From: Candidatus Sumerlaeota bacterium
Lineage (GTDB): Bacteria; Sumerlaeota; Sumerlaeia; MWCT01
Length of the DNA: 30,518 bases
Direction of reading: 5' to 3'
NCBI GenBank assembly: GCA_026398545.1
Contig: JAPLSR010000053.1
Coordinates: forward strand, 1-30,518
The translations under genes and the position numbers were made by a program. Of this stretch, positions 15,222 through 22,900 are shown piece by piece. A model generated the notes under the pieces. It was not told the origin of the DNA and made no database searches. It saw only the letters and a program-made list of their open reading frames with translations. Position 1 is the first letter of the stretch. Every line of letters begins with the position of its first letter.

Positions 15222-16880
15222 TTATTCATCTCCTCTGGTCAGAATCATTTCATAATAGCGTCGTTTTGCCCGGACCAGCGGGATTCTGATAATGCCGAAG
15301 AGAATCACAAGGATAGGCACGCCGAGGATGGATAACCATTTAAATGTGGTTTTCTGCGAGTCTGTCAGGTCTTTATTGAGCGGGCGATTCGCCGAGGCGC
15401 GCATGCGGATGCCGATTAAATCCTGCCCGATTGCCATGCTGTCAATTGTATTTTCAAGAAATGCAAGATTATTGTTGGAACGCGTGGCATACAGAAACTG
15501 GTCGCGTGAGAAAAGGGAATTGCCTACAACCACAATTGAGGTCTTGGAGCTTTTATCCTTTCTTTGCTCCTGTGTGGTTCCTCTCGGGGCTGGCGGTTCG
15601 CTCTTTTCCTTATCTGGTGCGACGGATGGCGTCTCCGGCTTGGGGATTGGTTCCCCCTTGTATGCGCTGGTGAATTCACCCTCTGCAAGGAATGCGAGGG
15701 CGTATTTCTTGACATCATTCTTTGTGATTTTAGGCCTATCGCGATTGAAGGGATTCAGTTTAAAGGGGGCTGAGTTTTTGTATCCTCCATCCGTTGTTGA
15801 TGCAAGGGTGAATATCTTGACCCCTTCGGGAATCTTGTCGGTGGTCGCAAGGGAGCCAGCCCAGGGGAGGACGAGGGCTGTCAGCCGCTTGGTAATGGCG
15901 TTTTCCCTGTTAAGGTCCTTTTCCACGCTCACCCAGAAGGGATATCTCATCATGGTCTGCATATAGCCCGTAGAGAAGGATGCCATGGCTGGGGAGCGGT
16001 AATCCTCAATCAGGTCATCATTGACCTGGATGCCATATTTGACGAGGATTTTTGCGATATTGGGTTTGTCAACATTCGCCTGAAGGGTGCGCTGGTCGAT
16101 ATTTACGGCATCCACGAGGCATATCAATTTCCCTCCGCGCATGACATACTGGTCAATTTCAAAGAGCTCGGATTCCGAAAAGTTTTTTGGCGAGATGATG
16201 AGAAGTATGTCCACATCTTCCGGGATTTTCTGTCCCTGCTCCAGCTTAAGTGGACGCGCCTGGTAGAGTTTCTGCACGGAGCGCATAAAACTCTGGTAGT
16301 CCTTTTCAAGGTCAATGGTTTCCTTGTTTATAATGATGCCTATCTCAACGGGTTTTTGCATAGAGACCTTTTTGATGGCGGCGGAGAGGTCATATTCAAG
16401 GGTTTCGGGGTCAATAATGGGAATTGCCTCCTTGCGGTCTTCATAATTGATTGTCATGCCGAAGTATGCCTCCATAACCTCAAGGGTGTGCTTGTCAATG
16501 GTCTGGAGATTGATTGGCGGGACGCCATCATATGCCAGTTTTCGTTTCAGCTCCTCATTTTCCATGGTAGGGTCAATGAATTCCACCCGGAGATTGCCCT
16601 TGGCGAAAGCCTGGTATTCCTTCAGAAGGTCTGCCACATCCTGGCGGACATTGGAGAGGTAAGGCGGCAACTTCTGGCTGAAATACGCCTTGATTGTCAC
16701 TAAGTCTTTCAGGTTCCCGACCAGATTTTTACTGGACAATGAAAGGGTATAAAGCTTGTTCTCGGTCAGGTCAATCCGCCAGATGAGGTGGCGCGCCACA
16801 AGGAAATTTACCACCATCAAAATCAGGAGAACCGATATGACCACCACCAGAAGATTAGCGGTTTTTGAGACTTTGCCCAC
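15222..16880 (-). CDS. gldG: GldG-like ABC transporter auxiliary protein
   Basis: Auxiliary component of GldAFG-type ABC exporters, membrane-bound with a large extracytoplasmic domain. I use the GTG at 16880 because AGGAGGG lies six bases upstream, giving 552 residues. The frame can extend to a GTG at 16934, but that part is encoded by a dispersed repeat. Visible features are an N-terminal membrane segment (about 8-30), the family hallmark WRIDLTENKLYTLS, KAYFSQKLPPYL, a long ABC_transp_aux region with LICLVDAVNID, a Pro/Glu/Lys-rich linker, and a C-terminal membrane helix (WLSILGVPILVILFGI) with a basic tail. It is transcribed between gldF and the DUF4340 gene. Confidence 0.9.
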   Translation of the reverse strand: MGKVSKTANLLVVVISVLLILMVVNFLVARHLIWRIDLTENKLYTLSLSSKNLVGNLKDLVTIKAYFSQKLPPYLSNVRQDVADLLKEYQAFAKGNLRVEFIDPTMENEELKRKLAYDGVPPINLQTIDKHTLEVMEAYFGMTINYEDRKEAIPIIDPETLEYDLSAAIKKVSMQKPVEIGIIINKETIDLEKDYQSFMRSVQKLYQARPLKLEQGQKIPEDVDILLIISPKNFSESELFEIDQYVMRGGKLICLVDAVNIDQRTLQANVDKPNIAKILVKYGIQVNDDLIEDYRSPAMASFSTGYMQTMMRYPFWVSVEKDLNRENAITKRLTALVLPWAGSLATTDKIPEGVKIFTLASTTDGGYKNSAPFKLNPFNRDRPKITKNDVKKYALAFLAEGEFTSAYKGEPIPKPETPSVAPDKEKSEPPAPRGTTQEQRKDKSSKTSIVVVGNSLFSRDQFLYATRSNNNLAFLENTIDSMAIGQDLIGIRMRASANRPLNKDLTDSQKTTFKWLSILGVPILVILFGIIRIPLVRAKRRYYEMILTRGDE

Positions 16881-16894
16881 GGCGTTCCCTCCTC

Positions 16895-16925
16895 TCCGCC
16901 TCAGGCGGACTATCTTCGTGTCTTC
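16895..16925. repeat. Dispersed palindromic repeat at the gldF/gldG junction
   Basis: TCCGCCTCAGGCGGA (16895-16909) abuts a CTTCGTGTCTTC stretch (about 16914-16925). The minus-strand reading GAAGACACGAAGATAG plus the palindrome resembles the element at 26786-26816. The element encodes the last residues of GldF (LKTRR and the stop) and ends just before the gldG ribosome binding site. Confidence 0.55.
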
Positions 16926-17632
16926 AGTATGCACGCATTGAGATACAGGAAAAAGAATATCATAGAAAAGTAATACAAAATGTCTCGGATATCCAGCACT
17001 CCTCGTGCAATGTTCTCAAAATGCCGGCTTAAGGAGAGATACTGAAAGAGCGGCACCAGCGGCTGTGGGAGTGCAAACAATCCGAATGGGTCGCCAATCA
17101 TGAACAGAAAGAAACAGATACAGGTGCCAATAATCCAGGCGGCAATCTGACTGTCAATGAGGGATGAGGCGAAAAGTCCTATCGCAAGATATGCCCCGCC
17201 CATCAGAAAGAGTCCGATGTATCCACCAATGACCGGTCCCTTATCAATCCCCACCTCCGGTGCAGCCGTCAATTTGGTCACCAGCGGCAGTGCAATGGTG
17301 AAAAGGATGGCAAGTCCCATGAAAATCCATCCCCCCAGGAATTTGCCAAGGATGACCTCCATATCCCGCACGGGTGAGGTCATCAGGGTCTCTATAGTCC
17401 CCTGCTTCTGCTCTTCTGCCCACAGGCGCATCGTGATGGCGGGGATGAACAAAATAAATATAACCGGCACAAGACTGAAAAATGTGCGCAGGTCAGCCTG
17501 TCCCCTGATAAAATACCCCCGCATGACAAGCCATTGAGAGACCACTAAAAAGGCTACAAGGAAGACATAAGCCAGCGGGGTGTTGAAATAACTTCGAAAT
17601 TCTTTCTTAAGCATGACAATCGTGTTATACAT
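16910..17632 (-). CDS. gldF: ABC-2 type permease, GldF-like
   Basis: Membrane subunit of the exporter. From the ATG at 17632 (GAGG six bases upstream) it has 240 residues and six hydrophobic segments. It begins with the family pattern LKKEFRSYFNTPLAYVF and includes WAEEQKQGTIETLMTSPV, the cytoplasmic coupling segment typical of ABC-2 permeases. The final LKTRR and stop codon fall in a repeat element, so the C-terminus may have been altered by its insertion. It lies 51 bases after the ATPase gene and 29 bases before gldG, in the standard A-F-G order. Confidence 0.9.
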   Translation of the reverse strand: MYNTIVMLKKEFRSYFNTPLAYVFLVAFLVVSQWLVMRGYFIRGQADLRTFFSLVPVIFILFIPAITMRLWAEEQKQGTIETLMTSPVRDMEVILGKFLGGWIFMGLAILFTIALPLVTKLTAAPEVGIDKGPVIGGYIGLFLMGGAYLAIGLFASSLIDSQIAAWIIGTCICFFLFMIGDPFGLFALPQPLVPLFQYLSLSRHFENIARGVLDIRDILYYFSMIFFFLYLNACILKTRR

Positions 17633-17683
17633 CTCCCACCTCACATCAGGATGTTATTGAACCGGGGACATGGGGGCATGACC

Positions 17684-18664
17684 TCAGCCCGCCTTTCTCC
17701 CCGCTCCCCACTTCTCCCTCTCCTCTTTCAATGTGGAGGTTGTCAGCTCCCTGAAGATATCCTCTAAGCTTGCGCGCTCCTGACTGAGCTCAGTTATAAC
17801 CCAGTTATTTTTAACGGCAAGGTTGAAGATATCCTCACTGGGGTCTTTATCCTTCGGCGCCTGGATTTCAAACCGGCAGTAGCCATCCTTTGAGTCGTCT
17901 AAGAGTTTCAGGCTCTCAATAGAGATGAGTTCCTGCAATTTGGACTGAACAATCTCTTTGGGTCCTTTTATCCTGACATAATACACCGTGCGTCCGCGGC
18001 TCCGCTCTACAAGCTCCTCTGTTGTGCCGTCAGCCACAAGCCTGCCGTTATGGATGATGATTGCGCGAGTGCAGGTGGTTGTAACCTCGGGAAGGATGTG
18101 GGTGCAGAGGATGATAGTCTTTTTCTTCCCGATCTTTTTGATAAGCTCGCGGATTTCTATAATCTGGTTCGGGTCAAGTCCAGAGGTGGGTTCGTCAAGG
18201 ATGAGGATATCCGGGTCGTGGATGAGACACTGGGCAAGAGCCACGCGCTGGCGATAACCCTTGGAGAGCTCCCCTATATTTTTTTTAATCTCGCGCTCAA
18301 GACTGCAAATCTCCACCATATCCCGGACACGGGGAATTCTTCTGGATTTCGGTATGTGGCGCAATTCGGCGGTGAAGAGCAGATAATCCACAACCCCCAT
18401 GTCCATATATAGAGGCGTGTTCTCGGGGAGATAGCCGATTTTTCTCCGGATTTCAAGCGAGTTGTCCCGGATGTTTAGGTCGCCAATCTTGACAGTCCCG
18501 TAATCTGGTTCGAGATAACATGTGATTATCTTCATTGTTGTGGTCTTGCCTGCTCCGTTGGGTCCCAGAAATCCCAGAATCTCCCCGGGTGCAACCTTGA
18601 AGGAGACCCTGTTCACTGCTATTGTCTCCCCAAAGCGTTTTGTAACATCCTTGACTGTTATCAT
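17684..18664 (-). CDS. gldA: ABC transporter ATP-binding protein, GldA-like
   Basis: ATPase that powers the GldF permease. Motifs in order: Walker A GPNGAGKTT (about 36-44), Q-loop region YLPENTPLY, signature LSKGYRQRV, Walker B LILDEPTSGLD and switch histidine CTHIL. A C-terminal domain of about 100 residues (from about 220) is typical of ABC-2 exporter ATPases. I start at the ATG at 18664 (326 residues) because GGGTGGGA precedes it; the GTG nine bases earlier would overlap that site. It is probably the first gene of the export unit, downstream of a hairpin-containing gap. Confidence 0.93.
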   Translation of the reverse strand: MITVKDVTKRFGETIAVNRVSFKVAPGEILGFLGPNGAGKTTTMKIITCYLEPDYGTVKIGDLNIRDNSLEIRRKIGYLPENTPLYMDMGVVDYLLFTAELRHIPKSRRIPRVRDMVEICSLEREIKKNIGELSKGYRQRVALAQCLIHDPDILILDEPTSGLDPNQIIEIRELIKKIGKKKTIILCTHILPEVTTTCTRAIIIHNGRLVADGTTEELVERSRGRTVYYVRIKGPKEIVQSKLQELISIESLKLLDDSKDGYCRFEIQAPKDKDPSEDIFNLAVKNNWVITELSQERASLEDIFRELTTSTLKEEREKWGAGRKAG

Positions 18665-18718
18665 AATTCCCACCCTTGAAGGTAGTTAGACATAAAAAAA
18701 TACTATCCTAGAATAACA

Positions 18719-18780
18719 GCAATGCTCATGCCAGCATTGCAAGTCCTTGTGTTTCAGCAATTTATATCGGGGCTGGCATG
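18719..18780 (-). promoter_or_regulatory. Two mutually exclusive inverted repeats in the gap before gldA
   Basis: GCAATGCT/AGCATTGC (18719-18726 and 18733-18740) is a perfect 8-bp hairpin with a 6-base loop. CATGCCAGC/GCTGGCATG (18727-18735 and 18772-18780) shares its sequence, so only one can form. A weak promoter (TTGCAA, 18 bases, TGTTAT) overlaps the first repeat on the minus strand. This may be a switchable terminator or an operator; neither is shown. Confidence 0.35.
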
Positions 18781-18867
18781 CCGAATGGGTAAATTTGTCG
18801 CATCAATTGAAGACCTTTGTATTCCCCTTGTGACATTTTGAACAAGCGCTTGTGCGAGGGCGGTCTC

Positions 18868-19905
18868 TTAATTTTTCACATCCGGGAAGAGGATGCGGTT
18901 TTTAAATGCGGGGTCTATCTCCACAGCCTTCTGGAGCATGGCGGTTGCGTGGGATTTTTTCCCCATCTTTTCATACATGCAGGCAAGGTCGAAATAGAGT
19001 GAGGCGCTGTTTTTCTCCAGTTTCAGGGCATCCTCTAGGGTTTTGCGGGCGTTTGTGAGGTCCCCTTTCAGGTAGTAGGCGCGACCCAGCCTGTGCAGGA
19101 GATTGGCATCGCGGGGATACACCTTGCGCGCCTCTGTGAAAACAGAGATTGCCCTGTCATATTGTTTTTCATCAGTGAGGAGACCGCCGAGCGCCTTTGC
19201 GGACAACAGGTGCCCCGGCTCAGCCTTCAATGCCTCTTCCAGGGCGGTGCGGTATTCCTGAGTTTTCCCCTCCCGTGCCGCCAGTTCTGCCTTCAGATAT
19301 AAAACCTCCGGGTCATTCGGGGCGCCTTTGAGAAGGTCATCCATGGATTGATGGGCATCGGCAATTCTCCCGAGTGTGATAAGCGCCCGGATTTTTTCCA
19401 ACAGAGCGGGATGAAAGTCCCCTTTGCGTGTCAGCGCCCGGTCAAAGTCCTCAAGGGCGGCAGATGCCTGGTTTTCGCTCATGGCATGCCTTCCACGGTA
19501 ATAATACATCGATGCCGTATCATCCTCGAAGGCGGCGAGGTCGCTGAGATAGACGTATATGCCGGGCATATTTGGTTTCAGTTTCAGGGATTCAAGTAAG
19601 AGAGTTCTTGCCTTTTGCAGGGTGGGGAGGTTTTTCATCCTGATGGGTCGTGCGGGGTCATCCTTCATCCGCGCAAATGTCTCCGCCGCCTCACGATAAG
19701 CCTTCTGTCCCTCCACCCGATATGTCTCGGCGAGTTGAAGGGGGTTCGTCTCGGGATACTGGATGTAATTTATCAGGCGGATGCCATGGAAATGAAGCAT
19801 TGCCGCACCCAATGCGGCGGCAAAGACGGCAGCCAGCCAGAAGGGGAGAACACGCCTTATGAGCGTTGACTTATGTCTTTCGGAGTTATTCAAACTTCCA
19901 CTCAC
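18868..19905 (-). CDS. TPR-repeat protein with an N-terminal membrane anchor
   Basis: 345 residues: a basic start, one membrane segment (about 20-38), then a long helical region with TPR units. Recognisable units include the stretches around PNDPEVLYLKAELAAREG, YPRDANLLHRLGRAYYLKGDLTNARKTLEDAL and SASLYFDLACMYEKMGKKSHATAMLQKAVEIDP. TPR domains bind partner proteins. The position between the C25 protein and the Gld-type exporter suggests a role in presenting or assembling exported proteins (inference). The start is uncertain: the GTG at 19905 has no good ribosome binding site. The gap to the C25 gene is 79 bases. Confidence 0.85.
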   Translation of the reverse strand: MSGSLNNSERHKSTLIRRVLPFWLAAVFAAALGAAMLHFHGIRLINYIQYPETNPLQLAETYRVEGQKAYREAAETFARMKDDPARPIRMKNLPTLQKARTLLLESLKLKPNMPGIYVYLSDLAAFEDDTASMYYYRGRHAMSENQASAALEDFDRALTRKGDFHPALLEKIRALITLGRIADAHQSMDDLLKGAPNDPEVLYLKAELAAREGKTQEYRTALEEALKAEPGHLLSAKALGGLLTDEKQYDRAISVFTEARKVYPRDANLLHRLGRAYYLKGDLTNARKTLEDALKLEKNSASLYFDLACMYEKMGKKSHATAMLQKAVEIDPAFKNRILFPDVKN

Positions 19906-19984
19906 AGTTTTGTTAAGATTCGCCGGATGGATGTGAAATGCAAGTGAATACTTTCATGCCCCCTATCGCCTGTTTTCAGCGTTT

Positions 19985-22900
19985 CTATTGTTTAAATTTA
20001 ATTACCGCATCACTGAGAACGGGTTTATCCTGATACCATCCATACAGGTCGGTGCGCCACTGAAGCCAGGGGGTTTGTATGGTTCCCAGGGTGAGAGCGG
20101 TCTTGGGGTCAAACGCCTTCCACTCGCCCCATGTCATTGTGCCTTCCTTCTTAATGGTGCCGAAGCGGTAAAAATGCTCTATCCAGGACTTACCCGGTGT
20201 CTGTTCCTCAAACTTAAGCGAAAACTCCTTTCCCCTGTCATCCTTAGCGACCTCAACTGCCACAGAGGTATATGTGGAAACAATCGGGACTATCTCAAAG
20301 TGATTGACAATAGTCCAGTAGCGCTCCGTCACATCGTCGATGGAGACATCGAGGAAGCGGTCAACGAGGTCATAGCGCCCGATGTAATAACGCTGGGTGG
20401 CGTAAGGTCTTTCCTCAGTTGAAAAGTCATACGTCTTGAATGTTTTTTCATTTTCCACCTTGAGGCGGACCTTTGAGGCGGGATAATTTTTGAAATCCTT
20501 CAATGTCTGGACATCGATATAGACGTCGCACATGGTGGTCTTGAGCGTTTCGGGAAGGGGAAAGCTGAAAGAGATGGGCGGGGCGTTCTCAAAGGGCGAG
20601 GAGGCGAGCCAGATATGCCGCAGCGCCCACTCATTATCGCGGTCTTCAGGGAGTTCATCGCGTTGCGTGGGGGCGCCGGCAACCACATATTTCTTGTCGA
20701 TATCAAACCGGATGGTTTTTGCATTCTCAAAATTTGTGGGATGAATCTCGCGTAGCGGGTTCACCTCAATTTCCGTTCCTATTCCCTGCATGAATGTGTC
20801 CTGGAATGCCCTCGTGTCCTCTCCCGCAGGTGCGAGATTCTTTGAATACTCAATGATGTCAAAGGTATATTCAGCCTGATTATCGTTCGGATTGCTCTCC
20901 TGGAGCAGGTAATTCGGGTTGACCTCAATGCGGAACTTGTTGTGACCGGGGCGATATTTCCATTTGGTGGCAAGGTCAACGGAGACACCGGGGGCGAGAC
21001 CGGCAATGCGGATGTTGTCGCAGCAGTTTTCAGGACGAAGATTGATTCCCCACTCCTCAAACATGACATCGAAGGTGCCCGCGGGTTTGTCAGAATCGTT
21101 TTTGACGGTGAATTTTACATCTGTTTCATCCCCCTTGCGGAGGATGTTGCGCGAGAGATTCACACTCTCCATGAGGAGGGCAAGATTGGTGTGGGGAAGG
21201 ATTTCCACCACACCGGAGGCGGTGTTGTTATCATAATTCCTCTCCACGATAGAGCGTGTGCTGTTGGCAACCACATAAATGCCGAATTTTCCCGTCTTTC
21301 CCAGGGGGTCCCATCTGAGGCGCGCCTTTTTCTCCTCGCCGGGGCGCAAGATATCAATCTTTTCCCCTTCACTGTAAAAGAAGGACTTGATGATTGCATT
21401 CTCTCTCCACGGTTTTTCAAAAAATGCCTGCACCATGAAATTTTTCGCCGTCTGACCTCCTGTGTTTTTAACGATGGCATTTATGAAAATGGTTTCACCT
21501 GTCAGGAAATGGTCGCTTTCGAAGGTTACGGAGTCGGGGAGGACTACAAGGTCCATTCCCTTGCCGACGTTGAATAGGCGCGTTGTGTGCATGACCCCAT
21601 CGTAATTTTTGCTTTTCTGGTTGAAGGCTTCCAACCTGATGTCAAGCGGGATATTACCCATCGGGAAGACCGCATCGGAGGGATATTTGACCTCAATGGA
21701 CTGGCCGCTCTTCAAAAAGTTAATTATTTTGGGGGTACCTATCTGGGAACCTCCGGCAAGGAGATACAGGCGCAGTCTGTAATAAGGCATCTTCCCAATG
21801 TTATAAACCGGCACGATGAATTCCGGCTTCACGCCGTCTGTGAGGGTCTCCGGTTTGGTCTTTATGGCGTCTGGATTCACCTCGCCGCGGTTTAAGGTTG
21901 TTTTTGATAGGACGGGCACATATTTTTCCACACGGAGAGGCTCCTTTCCAGCCGTCGCAAGCGCTTTGGCCGAGTCGGCCTCCTCCGGTATGACCGCCTC
22001 AAGGAAGAGGGTATGGACACCTGCTTCAGCCAGCCAGGCAAAATCAAAGCGCTCCCTTTGCATCGGTGGAACAGTTATGGTTTTTTCAAAAATCGGGGAT
22101 GTTATATTTTTCTGCCGGAGCTGAACCTGGATGTTGTCAAGGGGGAATGGTGAGAGGTTATGGACTGATGGTATAACCTTGACCTTTTCATTTTCGTAAA
22201 TCTTTCCCGGTTGTTGGGATTCAATATCAAGGCTCAATTCAAATTTCGGGTCATCCACATAAAAGAATGCCCCGCCAACCTCACTCAAGCCCAGGAAAGG
22301 ATTGAGGGAATATGTGCAGAGGTTGTATTTTCCCGCAGGCGCATTCGGCGGGATATCATATTCCATACTGAAGGCGCCGTCAAAGGCGTGAGTTTTTATG
22401 TCCGTGGGGAGTTCTTCAAATCCGGGAGAGTGGATGAAGACATCTGTGAGTCCCCAGAAGGGCTGTGACTTGGTTGCGCCCTCAACCGAAATCTTACCGC
22501 CCTGCCGGCGATTAATGAAGATGGGGTGAACGGTGACTTTAGTTCCGGTGTCCACATGGGGGAATGAGAGTGCGGGGTCGCCAAGAAGGATGAACTGGTC
22601 AAGCAGGTGTTTATTGTTTTGTTCAAACCGATATGCGATTTTGGAATAGATAATCGCCTCGCCGAAGTTGTGAAGTCCCCTTTCCAAGACGCCCTGGTAA
22701 AACATCTGGATGAGGATTTTATGGTCTGTGGGGCTGGCGCCTGTGGTGGGTCCGTAGACACCGATGGCGCCACCCTTGTCATGCAGAACCATCTTTTCCC
22801 CCATCGACCTGTTCACCGGCGGTGTGGGATAGTCCAGCCAGCTGGTATCGCAGGTGGAGGCAGTCACAAAAAACAGTCTGTCGCCATTGACCACCTGCTC

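Noticed and set aside
15292..15966. 224-codon plus-strand frame antisense to gldG
   Set aside because: A shadow of gldG, with no family pattern or ribosome binding site.
19905..19955. Mini-frame MKVFTCISHPSGES just before the TPR gene, preceded by GGGGG
   Set aside because: The G-run touches the ATG too closely for a ribosome binding site, and nothing indicates a leader peptide function.
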